Of a stretch of 64,000 bases of DNA, positions 1-12,430 are shown one piece after another (positions within the stretch are counted from its first letter, which is position 1; the number at the start of each line of letters is the position of its first letter). The DNA lies in the NCBI RefSeq assembly GCF_015706575.1, contig NW_024037074.1:27517334-27581333 (forward strand), in the 5' to 3' direction. The notes under the pieces were generated by a model that was not told the DNA's origin, made no database searches, and was given only the letters and a program-made list of their open reading frames with translations. Made by a program: the position numbers and the translations under genes. The DNA is from Patiria miniata. Its lineage: Eukaryota; Echinodermata; Asteroidea; Valvatida; Asterinidae.

Positions 1-59
1 CGAAACATTTTGAAACTCGATACATGCATAGAGCAACTCTTTCTAAACATACCCGAGAA

Positions 60-358
60 ATTCCATGACTATAGGTCAAAGGGGTTTGGAATTATGGCTA
101 TTTAATTATTCATATGTACGAATGGCAATTCTGCTCTGTGTACACGACGTATGCGAAAATTCAGTTTTCACGGCGCGTAGCGCCGGAAAAAATTTCGATA
201 CCCGTGGTCCAATTTTTATGTTTTTGGTATCAAAAGATGCGCAAAGCTCGAGGCTAAAAAGTCATAACAGCGCGGATCGCGAAAAAAAACAATTTAGAGG
301 CTATCACGGAAAATGTAGAGGGTAGGGCGGATTCCACCCCCCGGCCCCTTTAGGGTTA
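60..358 (+). repeat. Dispersed ~300-bp repeat, copy 1
   Basis: This segment matches, in reverse orientation, the stretch at about 28010-28262. Shared stretches include ATTCATATGTAC, GTCCAATTTTATGTTTTTGG and the end 'GG(A)TTCC(A/G)CC...CCTTTAGGGTTAA'. A weaker relative of the C/G-rich end sits near 29150-29235. It contains an 86-codon open frame with no recognisable protein features, so it is treated as non-coding. Confidence 0.65.
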
Positions 359-360
359 AA

Positions 361-660
361 AACCTGTATCTACCAATATCTCATTTTCTAAGCTACTAAG
401 AATTAAAGTATTGAGGTCTAAACATACATTTTCAGGGTCAAGGAATGCAACTGTACCATTTGGAATAGTGTCAAATGGTTATTTTCCAAATACAGTATAG
501 TGGCTCTCTTGTATTTGAAACATGGCCGCCATTTAAAACCTAAATCTCCGAATACGTGTATTGCATCTTTAAGCCACTAAGGATCTAAATCTTGGTGTCT
601 TAACATATATTTTCAGGGTCATGGAACGCAACTTAACCATTTGGGTTAGTACTACATGTA
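361..660 (-). repeat. Satellite of ~175-180 bp units, inverted copy
   Basis: Nearly two units of the satellite seen in forward orientation at 2640-3310. The phrase 'TTTTCAGGGTCA(A/T)GGAA' recurs about 181 bp apart (near 430 and 611). It is the reverse complement of the phrase that recurs in the 2.6-3.3 kb array. Confidence 0.75.
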
Positions 661-1140
661 TTTGGGATGTTCAGTTTGTCCAGATACGGCGGCCTTCGGT
701 TTGCCGTAAAAGGACCAAAACTGGCCCAATTCAGGCTTTGTACCTTTTTGCCATTTTGGATTGACTTGAAAGGGCCGGCACCAGTCCTATGCAGGTTGTG
801 AACCGTCTTGCCGTTATGGTTTCCTATAAAGGGACCAACACTGGCCTGATTCAGACCTTTTCATCATGGTTTATCGTAAGAGGACCTGCAATGTCCCGGT
901 TCAGGTTGTGCGCCGTCTTGCTGTTATGGTTTGCCTTAAAAAGACCAGCACTGGTCCGATGCAGGCTCTGAACGGTGTCCCATTACCGTTTGCCAATTAA
1001 TAAGGCGAGCACTGGACCAATTCCGACTCTGTGGTATCTGTACTGTCAACACGGAACCGTTTTGGCGCAATCGAGCCAGCATTAGCCCGTTCCTGGTCTT
1101 GTACCGTTTAAACTGTATGGTACTGTCACAACAAACCCAT
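660..1140 (+). repeat. Degenerate ~60-bp minisatellite
   Basis: The motif 'GGACC(A)(A/G)CACTGG(C/T)CC(G)ATTCAGG' followed by 'TG(A)ACCGTCTTGCC' recurs at about 711, 772, 831, 892 and 951, then decays to about 1140. The period is close to 60 bp. Small open frames here are by-products of the repeat. Confidence 0.7.
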
Positions 1141-1149
1141 AATTAGCTG

Positions 1150-2640
1150 CTATCGGTCCAAGTACCGTCCTGTTTACTGGGTCAATGCCATCTTTAAACC
1201 TACTTCCAGTGGTTCCCTCCAGTGTTGGAGTCTTGCCACTTCCCTGGAGGTTTTGAAGGAGTGGACATGGCCAAGGAAGCTTTTCTTGACTTCAGCCTTT
1301 TGTGCCGAAGCTTGCCGTCCCTGGAGGAGATATTTATCAATATTTGGACATCTCAGCTCGGCTGTCATCTTCCCTTCAGAAATCCGGAGAGGAAATGCCA
1401 GCAAGGAGGTGCAAATTACTTGTGTTGGTGGGTTTCAAGCATCCAGTGATCAAACTGCATATTAAGGCTGGGTCAGGTTTCATGGTATGGGCTGATCTCT
1501 CCCAGACGGGGCACGCATACTCTGCTGAAGAATGGCACGGGGCCAAAACAGTTCATCTTAGGGTGTGTGGTTTGGCTCCCCTTTCGGAGGTTGTTCAATT
1601 TCTTTATGATGTTGTTACGGGGAACTAAATTTGGTTGACTTAAATGACAGGATACGATGGAGGGTCACCCTAGGTAGACAGGATGGCTACAAGGGGCCAA
1701 TGATGTTCCAGACCATTTGATGTTATGGGGTCGTTTGGCTTCGCGGTGAACGTTTTTGAGATGGAACGAGCAGACTTGGGTCTTAACGAGATTGGCACGG
1801 AGGAGATTGCGCTCATAGTATAGAAACGGGTAAGTGCTGAGGTAGGTTTTGCTTCTGTGGCTTCGAACGGAATCTTTTGAGATGTAACACAAAGATCGTC
1901 TGCGCAGATGAAACGCTCAGTTTTCTGGTCTATTAAATTGTGATTTGAGGTAGAACGTTTTCTTGTCGTCGACAGCGTTTTTTTTTTTTTATTCTGAACA
2001 ACAAAGCAGCATCTGTCTTTGAGAAGGGCTCCGATATGATCCGTACATGCGAGGTATTGGGTCATAACTACAAGATCTTTTTCAGGAGGCAGCAGTGGTT
2101 TACAGTATCTTGACCGAAAGATCCACAAAAATAGCTCCACTTTTTGTCGTTTTGAAACCCATCCTCAGCTTGCTGTGCCAGATTAAGAGTTGGCTTCTTG
2201 TTGACTTGCAATGTCGCAATCCAGGTTAGTGAGGGACAAGCGAGGGACAAGCCTGTTTAGGATCAAGCACTCGAACATGAACAAAAACAGTAATGGGTTC
2301 CTGTCTGGACCATGTTACATGTGGCCTCCAAAGCCTGCAGTGAACTAATTAATGTGGCTTCAAGAATCAAAGTCTATGCGGTGCAAGACGTGCATGCAGC
2401 ACCTTGCTAAGTGCAATAAACTATGCGGCTGTAACTGTGGGAATTAGGGCGAGCACTTTTAAACTGTAAATTTGTGTGAGTGATGACATTTATTTTCACA
2501 TAATGTTGTTTTACTTATACTTCATAGGGCCTACAGTAATTTCGGTGACTGCAGTGTACATCAACGGTATTCTGTTAGAGATCTTACCTTCAGTTTGACT
2601 ATTTTGTGCATGTGTATGACTAAAATCATTTTGGTCTCTT
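1150..2640. other. Unassigned region, no recognisable gene
   Basis: Open frames of 70-156 codons occur on both strands, for example on the minus strand at 1670-2140 and the plus strand at 1302-1628. None shows a domain, signal peptide or splice pattern that I recognise. The stretch lies between the two oppositely oriented satellite blocks. Confidence 0.4.
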
Positions 2641-3310
2641 CTTAATAAAAGTATTGTATATCCTGACCCTGAAAATATATGTTTTGACACCTAGACTGTG
2701 ATTTGATATGGGGTAGTAGCTGAGATTTCGGTAAATGCAATTATAATCTGGTGGCCATCTTTAAAATCGAAAATGGCCACAATAGTATACAAACTAACCA
2801 TTTGACACTATCTTAAATGTCATAGTTGCATTCCTTGACCCTGAGAATGTATGTTTGGACGCCAACATTTTAATTCTAAGTGGCTTAGAAGAACAGATAT
2901 TGGTAGATTTAGGTTTTCAATGGCGGTCATCTTTAAAATCCAAGATGGCCACCGCAATGTATCTGGACAAATTAACCATTTAGCACTAACCCAACTGGTT
3001 CAGTTGCGTTCTTTGACCCTGAAAACATATGTTAGACACTAACATTTCAATGTTAAGTGGCTTAAAGATGCAATACATGTAGGTTTCAATGTCGGCTGCC
3101 ATCTTCAAAAATAAGATGGCAACAATACTGTATCTAGACAAACAAACCATTTGACACTGTCCCAAATGGTGCAGTTGCATTCCTGGCCCCTGAAAATGTA
3201 TGTTTAGACACCAAAATTTTAATCTTAAGCGGCTTAGAAGATGAAATATGGGTAAAAAAAAAAGGTTTTCAATGGCAGCCATCTTTAAAATCCTAGATGG
3301 CCGCCATATT
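2640..3310 (+). repeat. Satellite array, four ~170-178-bp units
   Basis: The phrase 'TTGACCCTGAAAATATATG' or a close variant recurs at about 2664, 2837, 3015 and 3185. Each unit continues with 'TTAAGTGGCTTA', 'GGTTTTCAATGGC(G/A)GCCATC', 'AAGATGGC(C)' and 'ACCATTTG(A)CACT'. Units 2-4 contain an inverted GCCATC...GATGGC pair that could form a small hairpin. Confidence 0.85.
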
Positions 3311-3869
3311 GTTATTAAATAAGTTGGTTTCTATCAAAAATTTAAAGCTAAGGCAAACAGGAGCATGTATGGAAAATTTGGCGCTTTTGTCCGGAATGTC
3401 CACATCCATTCCAAAAGCTGGTCTAAGCCGCCTGACTACATGGCCATGTACGGTATGTTGTGCAGGATATAGATAAATTGCATCTCTTGGTCTGAACAGT
3501 TGCTTCGGATCCATGACAACATTTAGTTTTATTTTAGGCAATAAAAGCTTTACAGTAAATATATCATTTTATTTTTTTTTTTTGCAAAACGGAATTTCTC
3601 TCTGCCTACAACAAACAAGCTTCCATTGTACAACTATTAAACAAAGTAGTCAAATAAAACCTTACTTGTTTCTCTTGTTCTTGAAAAAAAAAACAATATA
3701 TTTTCTGTCACTATCGACAGCACATCGTACATTCACATTGAGTGTTTTCTGTTTTCAAAAGTGTATTATATCAGTTTATCAAACACTTTGATTGCAATAA
3801 ATTTTCAAATGCATGTACTTATAATATTTCAGACGCAAAATCTGGTGTGTTTTTTATTTAGGTTTAAAG

Positions 3870-5640
3870 TAGTTTTAGCATTTTACGTTTCAGTAGTAAA
3901 CTTCTGGTGCGAAGTATTCACATTTGTTTTCTGGCAATCACTCAAACAAATTTAAGATAAAATGTTATGCGGAATTTGGTAATTGAAGAACTTATACAGG
4001 AAATCTGGACAACTCAAACAATCCTGATTCTGATAAATGTGAATTAACCAATCTACACTGTGTCATTTTGCTAGTTCACGGCACGCAATTCATGGCCCTT
4101 CATTAAGTTACTTAAGTTGCATTCAAGCATTTCTGAATACAATTGCCACTAGTCGGAATAGACATTGTACTCACTCTTATACTCTAAGAAGGCGCAAATA
4201 CAAACGGACAGGGCCAATAGTCCACAAGTACATGTGGACTATTGCAACTTACAGATGCGTACCCATAAGTTAGTGTACGCAGATGAGAATTTCTTAAATT
4301 TGTGGTGGTCATTAGACCAAGATGTCTTCTAATTTTTTTAAGTTGTCTGAATAATCTTGAAGGACTCATTAACATTTAAGAAAAAAATTTAAACTCGACC
4401 GTTTGTAGACTTGCACCCGGGATCTGTTCCAGCCAACCCCACTAAATATAAAATCCATCAGCTGTAGGTAGCTAAATATTGGCAATGTTATATATTGTCG
4501 TTCTCACGCAAGTAGGCGATATGAAAACGTACGTGCACAGAGCAAGGAGACCTACAATCCCGGCAAAAATGGTTGGGACACTTGGAAATAGCCTTAGCCT
4601 CCAAGGGTCACCAACTCGGATGGAGCACACACCGTGCAATGAGAGACAACATTGAACGGGGGCTGGGGGGTTGGGGCCCAGCGAGTATTGGCCAGGATTG
4701 TAGGAACAACGCCGAATGCAAATGGTCGTAAATGAAAACTCGTGTATACCTATCTCTAAGGGATTTTGTTTGTCAACCTTACTTGAAAAATAATGTGGTA
4801 AAATTCCATTCATTCTGCCAAAAATTTTAGAATGTTAAAGGGCCAAACCAATGTAAGAATCCCAGAAGCTCGTCGCGTATCATTTCACTTTCAGTCTCTA
4901 TTTCCAAACCGAAAAGTAATTATTTTTGGAACGACTGTAACTTCCTGCGGTATTATACATCTGTAACAATTAACTGATACTTGCATCCTTCACATGAGAT
5001 AAGTTTTGCTTTTCGATGCATGCAGAAAAGCTGTGTTGATTTAACGATTTAACTATAATCGTACCTTTCAAATTCGAGCAGTTCAAATAATTTAAATTTC
5101 CTTTCAAGCTTCCTTTCCCGTGTCATTTTCAAGTTTCACCCTAAACAGCCGACTTGCTTTTAATTTGTTTTCTATTTTTCCTTATCTAATAATGTAAATC
5201 ACTTGTGAGTGAAATATCAAATACTTTTTTAGGTATGAAATAAGATATTTTAATTACATTCCAATAAAAATGCTGATATGTATATTGTTTGTTGCGTTAG
5301 ATGCGCGAAAATAACACCTTTTCAGAGGGTTGTAGACATTTAAACAAGAAAAACATTTGTATTTGTATTGAAAATTCAAAACAAAAATCAGATATGTTGA
5401 ACAGCACGGGGAGAGCCTCTTCGCGTTTTCTGAAAGTAAAGTCATAGTGATTATTCCGTTGTCATCCAAAATGCAAATCCTTCAATAAATTAAGGGATGA
5501 ATGTTGCTTGTGCCTGAGTCCAGTCAGGGTCACATTTCACCTTTCAGAGAATCAAACATAATTATCAATATTGTATGTGTTTAACAAGTGCAATGTAGCT
5601 ATGCCTCCCCACCCATGCACGAAAGTCCAAAGAAATCCCA
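3870..5640 (+). repeat. Duplicated intron segment of the C1q-like unit
   Basis: This stretch, leading into exon 2 of unit 1, aligns collinearly with about 42610-43810 in unit 4. Shared landmarks are 'TCACTCAAACAAATT', 'GTTATGCGGAA', 'TATACAGGAAAT', 'CTCTATTTCCAA', 'CCTTTTCAGAGGGTTGTAGA' and 'AACAGCACGGGGAGAG'. It shows that the duplicated block included intron 1 and exon 2, not only the coding exon. No functional open frame is visible. Confidence 0.8.
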
Positions 5641-5676
5641 ATAATTGTTTTGCTTATTTTTTTGTATTACTTTCAG

Positions 5677-5739
5677 CCAGAATTCTGCTCGAGTGTTGAC
5701 GATTCCTTTTGCCATAGAATTCAAGAACGTTACATCAAG
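5677..5739 (+). other. Non-coding exon 2 of C1q-like unit 1
   Basis: A 63-nt block begins after TTTCAG and ends at CAAG|GTGAGT. It aligns with the exons at 24675-24736 and 43854-43906, sharing 'GATTCCTTTTGC' and 'TCAAGAACGT'. Both splice signals are kept in all three copies while the surrounding intron diverges. It contains no ATG, which fits a 5' untranslated exon spliced to the coding exon at 12801. I see no matching exon 1 upstream, so it may lie outside the window or be lost. Confidence 0.65.
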
Positions 5740-6225
5740 GTGAGTTTCCGTGAAGGTAAAAAGAAGTGTGAAGGTATCATGTACAGAAGTGAGGGCCCCC
5801 TCTGGCCTTGACCCATTACAGGGCCTTACACTGGTACATTCTGGATCTAAAACGGAACATTAATTTTGAACCCTATCAGGACCGTGGACACAACGTGCTC
5901 CATGTGAAACCATATTCCTTACAAACTTTATGAACATTGGCGATTGAATAGGAAAATTAGGATATTAGCCAAAGTATTAGCCAAAGTGATATTAAATATC
6001 ATTTTCCTGCGTTCGTGTAAAATCATGATCATATGGGAGGCATTTTATAGTCCAGTTTCCCCAGCGGTTCGTTTTCAGATTCAGGCGCTCGAACTTGTTT
6101 TTCAGACTTGCAAAGTTAGGTGGCATCACTCTGAATTGAGGCTTCGCCTGATTCATTTCAGAAACGTATATTAGAAGTGGCATGGAACGTCATACGTACC
6201 AATTGATGATGACAATAAATAAACT

Positions 6226-7200
6226 TTATGTATTATTATTATTATTTATTCAACCTCATCAACAGCACAAAAACAAGAACGCTAAAATATATATACATGA
6301 ACACGACAAATCCAAAAGCTAAAAATTCAAAAAAGGACAAAATACAGACCAATATATATATATATATTTATAACATACAATGAAATTTGGTTTTAAAAAT
6401 GGGTAAAAAACATGATTAATGAGTGTATGAGTGATATATGAGGGGAACATGCAAGTATGAGAAGTCAATCAGTGGAAGTACAAAAAAAACTCAGTTAAAA
6501 ACACAAAACAGCAACTATGCAGAAAAGCCAATTACTGTTGCTGGGAAGCATGTTATCCAACACATGGTAAGACAGGAAAGCTGAAGAAAAAAACAGGACA
6601 CGAAATAGGAGGGAGAGGAAGACTACCATAATCAAATTCACATTTGCATGCTCCCTGGGTCAATCCGGGTAGACTAAAGTAAAACAAAATAAGACAGGAT
6701 ATAGCGCAGATATCTTTAAAGAGGCGGAGAAATGCTGGCATTGGACAGATTACAGCAGCATCCCAGATGTGTGGTGGAAGAGTGTCCCACATCCTTGGGA
6801 CTCGACGGAAAGGAGAGTGAAGTAGTAGATCTGTGCGAACGGGAAGATGGCAGAATGTAAGGGAGTCAAGATGACGAGGGTTGATGAAAGTGTTGCTTCT
6901 AATGGATTCGCAATCTGTGATGCCGTGTAAGACATTGAAAACAAATAAAGATAACAAATAGTTACGTCTATGGGTTTGGGGGTGCCAGTTAAGCCGCTGC
7001 AATCTGTCCTCGTACGACATTTCTCCTCGTCTTTGGCCAAGAGCAAGATAAGTAGTTGTCCGTTGGAGCCTCTCCAGCTTTTGTTGTTGAGCTGAGGTGT
7101 AAGTATGCCATGCTCAAGGATTGGGAGAACTAACATCCTTATACAAAGTGAACATTGCGTTGTGGGAGGAGCCCTGGTCAACTGTTCTGATAAGAGACGA
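6226..7200 (-). mobile_element. CR1/L2-like non-LTR retrotransposon, 3' fragment
   Basis: Read on the minus strand, this is the C-terminal part of a CR1/L2-group reverse transcriptase. 'LVLPILEHGI' is followed, after one frameshift near 7080, by 'QQKLERLQRTTTYLALGQRR' and 'MSYEDRLQRLNW'. Further on come 'RRNYLLSLFVFNVLHGI', 'LPVRTDLLLHSPF' and 'RVPRMWDTLPPHI'. These are the post-catalytic segments typical of this group. The element is 5'-truncated, as expected for target-primed insertion. It ends in an (AAT)n tail, seen as (ATT)n at 6228-6247 on the plus strand. It is a dead copy lying in intron 2 of C1q-like unit 1. Confidence 0.85.
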
Positions 7201-7285
7201 TTGGCTGTAGATGCTATTGAGTCAGTGTGTGTCGTCCAGCTGAGTTTAGCATCAATTGTGAGACTCGGATATTGAAAAGGGTTGG

Positions 7286-7633
7286 TAGTGTTGATGATGT
7301 CATCAATCCATTATGCTATGTTGTCAATCTATTACGTACTGCTGTCAATTCATTATGTGATGTTAAGTTAGTTCATGATGTAGTCTTGCCAATCTATTAT
7401 GTGATGTTATCAATCTATTATGTGATGTTGTCAATCTATGATGTGATGTCGTCAACCTAATATGTGTTGTCAATGCATTACGTGGTGTAGTCAAGGTATT
7501 CTATCGAGTGGACAATGCATTACGTTGTGAGGTATCCCTTTACATAGCTCCTGCCGAATTATGCCGCGTCATAAATATATTATGCGGTGTTCTCCATCCA
7601 TTACGCAATCACTCCATTTGTGGAGCTATCTCT
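7286..7633 (+). repeat. Left arm of ~5-kb inverted-repeat structure
   Basis: The outer part is a tandem array of about 21-24 bp units, 'TCAATCTATTATGTGATGTTG'-like. It is followed by a unique part that includes 'AGCTCCTGCCG' and 'CTCCATTTGTGGAGCTATC'. The reverse complement occurs in the same order at 12119-12430. The inner part contains the short palindrome 'CTCCATTTGTGGAG'. Confidence 0.8.
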
Positions 7634-8345
7634 GTACAAAGCTAGCTCCGTGCCTGTTGGTGTGGTGAGGTATACTCGCGTGGAAGCACAACATGCAGGT
7701 GTGTACTGAGTTAAAGTTGTGCATGTGTGACTTTCCTTACTATCAGCCGTATGCGACTTTCCTCATTATCAGACACGCATTATCATGTCTGTTTTAATGA
7801 TGTTTTGGTTATGATTTTTTTTATGGATACATTGTAACCTAGAACATGGAACATGTTGAATACTTTTGAGCCCAATGGCTAAGTACCAAGTACATGAGTC
7901 TTACAAATGGAAGCCAACTCATTCCCTGTGACTGCACGTAACCAAATTTTTAATGATCTGATAGTTGGGATAAAAAAATCGGAGGATTTGATCTATTCAA
8001 CACATTTGATTTTTATATTCATTAAAGAAAAGAGGGAGAGTCAGAGATATTAGGGATATTATACCTGGCAATGCTATATTTTTGTATCCAAATAATAGTT
8101 GTCCATTCTGTATACATGTATATAATGCATACGCAGGTAATCAAAGATGTCATATTTTACATTGTTTTTCTTACCACATACACTTCTATATAAAACAAAA
8201 TAATGTCGGAAATTGAATGTAGTTATCTGGAATTTGAAAGAAATGTATACGTGCACATGTCATCCTATACGACTGAGGACTTGGGACAATGGGGTGTGTG
8301 CAATAACAATAACCCCGAGGACCTGGGCCCAGTCCTCGGGAGAAT

Positions 8346-8610
8346 TTCGTGTACAAACATTATGGGAGCTGTCGAGAAAACGTTAGTACAAACAAAAGGG
8401 AACAATGGCCGGTCCTCATGAGTATACAAACACCTGGGTGTGTGAGAGTATGTAAACACCGGCACTCGTGGGCTAGGGACAAAAGGGTTAGGGGCAAACA
8501 AAGGATCCACGATTGACCGATATTCCACGATTGAAATTCGTGTACAAAACCAATGAGAGCTGTTGCTAAAAAGTTATAGTACAAACAAAGGAATGAGGAT
8601 TAGAGACAAT
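8346..8610 (+). repeat. Direct duplication of ~190 bp
   Basis: The phrase 'ATTCGTGTACAAA(C)', then 'GAGCTGT', 'AGTACAAACAAA' and 'GG(A)A' occurs at about 8346 and again at about 8537. 'GACAATGGGGT' precedes and follows the pair. It looks like a local tandem duplication inside the 7.3-12.4 kb structure. No gene is visible. Confidence 0.6.
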
Positions 8611-8949
8611 GGGGTCCACGATTGCCGGTGTTTACAAAGAAATCTGTGTGTGTGCCACAGCTTCAAGTTTAATTCAAGAAACTGAACCGGAATACAAAAA
8701 TGTAGGGCAAACTGGAAACATTAGGAGGTACCCATGACCACTGTATCATCATCACCAGCTGTCACTCGATATCGAGAATGACTTCGGCATCTTGAAGTCA
8801 GGTGAGTGCACTGAAGTTGCAACTGCGCTGTTACAGACCTATGCGGCTGGAAATTTTCCAGACACATTGGAAGGAGGGGTGTGGCTGAAGTCTGGTTGAA
8901 GTTACCGGTGCCTTCTTATAAGCCTGGTCTCTGCTTGCTGGTTGCGTTG

Positions 8950-10900
8950 GGATTCTGCATCCTACGTGCCTTGCCTACCAGCATGGCGCCAGTCTTGCCT
9001 GGACTTGGCTATGGTCTCCCATGAACCTATGGGTATAATTATTTGCAGCCTTAATTTGTCTTTTAGGCAGTCTTTGAAGAGCAGTTTTGGCTGACCTCGA
9101 TGTTTGCAGTATCCTTGGAAAAACTCTCCGTAGAGTAATGCCTGTGGTGTACGTTTGTCGTCCATTCTGACGGTGTGCCAAGCCCAAGAGTTGTTTTGTC
9201 ATCAGGATTGATTCTTTACTCGGCATGTCGGCACGTTCGAGGACCTCTGCATTTGTTACATGATCTTGCCATTTGATTCCAAGGATCGACCAAACATGGC
9301 GCAGCTGGATATTAGAAAGTTTGTTAATGTGTTTTCTATAGAGGCAAGGCAATACTATGGCTCTGTACACACTGCATTTGGTGGCAGGTTTGAAGCCCCG
9401 TTGAGACCAAAGCCTCTTCCTGAGACGGCCAAAAGTGCCTGATGCCGAGGAGATTCTTGCTGCTAGCTCCATGTCAAGGCTGTTGTCGTTGGTCACTGTG
9501 CTATCAAGGTAAGTATATTTGTTGACGGCGTTCAGGAGTGTTTCGTTGATGTATACCTCTGGTTTCTTGTAGGTCTCCCCGGGAGATGGTCGGTACATTA
9601 CCTCTGTGTTTATTTTAATTGCGAGGCCGAAACCTGTAATATCGCGTATCGGCATATTTTAGTGATGAGGTGCTGGATGGCAGGCATGGAGTGTGCTACA
9701 AATGAAGTGTCGTTGGCGTACAAGAACTCACGCACACATAGTTGTGATGTATTTTATTTGGCACGCAGCCGTTGGAGATTAAACAGCTGTCCGTCAGATT
9801 TAGTGTAGATGAAAACTCCCCCATCGACTTCATTGGAAAAAAATCTCCAGAATCTGCAATGAACATAGTAAACAGCATTGGAGCCAAAACAACGCTGTTT
9901 GACGCCGTTGGATGCTGTAAATAGCTGAGATGTTGAGCCTGATGTTGCCACATGTGCCATCGTGAAACTGTCAAAACAACGTGATCAGTTTTAAGTGGTT
10001 ATCCATTCTTTGCTAGGATCTTACATAGAGCTTTTCGACAGATCGAATTGAATGCCTTGGTGAAATATGCAAAGACGATGAATAAAGGCAATCTTGTTCA
10101 ATTGCCTTCTCCTAGATCTGCTGAAGGGTGAATATCATGTCTGTTGTGCTGCGACCGCTGCGGAAGCCGCTTTGTGTGTCTGGTAGGATTGATTCACTGA
10201 TGACCTGCTGTCGCTTGTGAAGCATCTTCCCCAGGATTTTCACTGCGAAACATTGCAGTGAGATGCCTCTGTAACTGTTACAATCTTGACGGTTTCCTTT
10301 GCGTTTGAAGATTGGAACAATCTTAGTATCTCTAAAGGAATGTTGGATGTCCTCGACCTTTTAACAGTCTGTAAACAGGCCAAGTATAGCGTGGAGCAAG
10401 GAATCCCGTCCATGTTTGTATATTTCCGCTGGGATGGTGCCCTGCCATTTGCCATAGCCTTAACAGCGTCTGCACATTCTTTTGAAGTAGGTGGGCTGCA
10501 GAGATATTCCAGAGTGGGGTGTTGGTCCACAAATTGCAGAAAGTGGTCTCTCACCGTAGAAGGCCTGTTGAGGAGAACCTTAAAGTGATCCTTCAAGCGG
10601 CTAAGAATATCTGACTGCTTTGTTAGTAGGGTGGTTTCATCAAACGATAGCACAGGACAGGATGATGAGCCACCATTATGGTTGTCAGGGAAGCATATAC
10701 ATTTTGAGCGGTCTTGAATGTTACTGTCATTCTCATCGTACCAGTCCGCATTTGTGCGGGTAGGGTGCCCGAGTGATGATGATGCTGCATCATAGATTGA
10801 TTACTGGAGAGTTCGCCAGCGGACCTCTACATTGCTACTGTTTTGTCTACTCTATATGACTAATGTGTTGTTGATGTATTCCTGAGTGATTCAAGGAGAT
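8950..10900 (-). mobile_element. RTE-type endonuclease-reverse transcriptase relic
   Basis: Minus-strand frames, read from 10900 down, follow the order of the widespread animal endonuclease-reverse transcriptase family. First comes the linker 'DWYDENDSNIQDRSK', then 'LSRLKDHFKVLLNRPSTVRD' and 'AVKAMANGRAPS'. The RT core follows with 'YRGISLQCFAVKILGKML' and 'LPDTQSGFR(S)GRST'. Next is a degraded catalytic region in which the usual YADD reads as 'YAND'. The C-terminal part includes 'NKYTYLDSTVTNDNSLDMEL' and 'LSNIQLRHVWSILGIKWQDH'. At least three frameshifts and an internal deletion around 9660-9760 show the copy is dead. The endonuclease domain was not found and is probably 5'-truncated. Assignment to RTE rather than a neighbouring clade is from memory. 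Confidence 0.85.
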
Positions 10901-11065
10901 AAACATTAAGCGGTTGGAGAATGTAGCAACGGTCCCGCAGTATCTGGGAAAATTTTTCTGCCGCAGATAAAATCCGGACCTGCCATTGACGTTTTAAGAA
11001 GCTCGTCTGCCTGTGAAACGGTACTGTCACCACTGTTGCCTAGTGAAGGGTGTTAGAATCGGAAT

Positions 11066-11190
11066 GTTCTTTCTCATAGGTAGACTGCAAACCATGGCTA
11101 ACGAGCCCTACCTGCCCGGGTTTGAAATCAGAGTTTTCCTTCTCCTAGGTGAACTACCTACCATGGCTAACGAGCCCCACCTGCACGGAG
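11066..11190 (+). repeat. Tandem duplication of ~73 bp
   Basis: 'TTCT(C)(A/C)TAGGT' followed by 'ACCATGGCTAACGAGCCC(T/C)A' and 'CCTGC(C/A)CGG' occurs at about 11068 and again at about 11142. The two copies stay in frame within a 63-codon open frame at 11013-11204, so the translation shows a repeat 'TMANEP(Y/H)L'. I take this as a DNA repeat, not a gene. Confidence 0.65.
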
Positions 11191-12118
11191 CAATCTGGTT
11201 TTAAGGCGCCGGAAACTCGCCTTGCACAACTCTGCCCTCTGTTCAAAGACAGGGGTCGGTACTAGAAGCCGGGAAGTAGGAGTTTGATTAGGAGAGGCTG
11301 TAAGAGACGCTGACTATATGGGACTTTTCCTATGGGAACACCGACCCCCATGGATACCCATAGTGATACCCATGACCACAAACCTCCAACTGCCGTTGTT
11401 GTATTACAAGTTTACGGGAATACCATAAAAGTAGGGCAAACCAGACACATATTATGGCAAAACCCCTGACTACCGTAATAACTCAACAATGAGCAGTGAT
11501 TGTAGATAGTGATACCAATGACCACTCAACAAAGAAGCAACACTGAAAATGTTAGCTACTCAATTGGAATCACTTTAGTAAACCCATAGACAATAAAGGT
11601 CAATAAATTAGTTATTCAAGAAAACTTTCTTAGAAAAGTAAAATACCGTCAATTGTTCAAACCGCTGGAACATGCGGCCGGTATAGTCCGTGTGGAATGT
11701 CACGGGCTATTTGTTATACTTTTATGTTTATAATGAGGATAAACTCCCAGGTATGTTAGGGAATATGCCGTGTGGCATATAATGGCGCTATATTGTTACA
11801 TTACAAAATGACACACAAAATCTAGCACATAAGTGTTCTTTCAGCAAATGAAAACAAATTGCATAGGGATGCGTGTGAATTGTTTTCGTTTTGCTGAAAG
11901 AACGCACTCCTTTTTGTGATCCGTGAACTTTAAAACGTTCGTTTTGTTTAAAATTCCGTAACTTGAAATGTACAAGAGTGATTTGAATGATTCTAAACAT
12001 TCCAGGGTAAGGCTATTGCTGATTACGGGATGGGTGAAAAACGGACAGCTAGCTAACAAAGGGCTCATCTGCACCAACTGAAAACTACTAATGGTGCACG
12101 CCATATATGTGCTACGTG

Positions 12119-12430
12119 CAGGGATAGCTCCACAAATGGAGCGACAGCGTAATGCATTTATAACACCGCATAATAGATACACGGCAGGAGCTATATATTC
12201 ATGTCGACTACTTGACATATTGCCTTGATCACACCACGTAATGCATTAATTGAATGACGGCATCAGAAAGTGGATTGACGACATCACAGAATGTATTGAC
12301 TACAACACATAATAGATTCACAACATCACAGAATAGATTGACTACATCACATAACAGATTGACGACACAACAAAATGTATTGACAACAGCACATAATAGA
12401 TTGACAACATCACATAATGGATGGACGAAT
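12119..12430 (-). repeat. Right arm of ~5-kb inverted-repeat structure
   Basis: Reverse complement of 7286-7633. It begins with 'GATAGCTCCACAAATGGAG', continues with 'CACCGCATAATAGAT' and 'GGCAGGAGCTATAT', and ends in an array of 'CACATAATAGATTGACAAC'-like units of about 21-24 bp. The 90-codon open frame at 12254-12526 is made of this array and should not be called a gene. Confidence 0.8.

Noticed and set aside
1670..2140. 156-codon minus-strand frame
   Set aside because: Longest unexplained frame of the left end, but no recognisable domain, and it includes an A-run encoding poly-Lys. I left the region unassigned.
3310..3870. Exon 1 of C1q-like unit 1
   Set aside because: I looked for the TGATTGACA, GTCACTGCTC and GCAAGAACGA landmarks in 1-5600 and found none in order.
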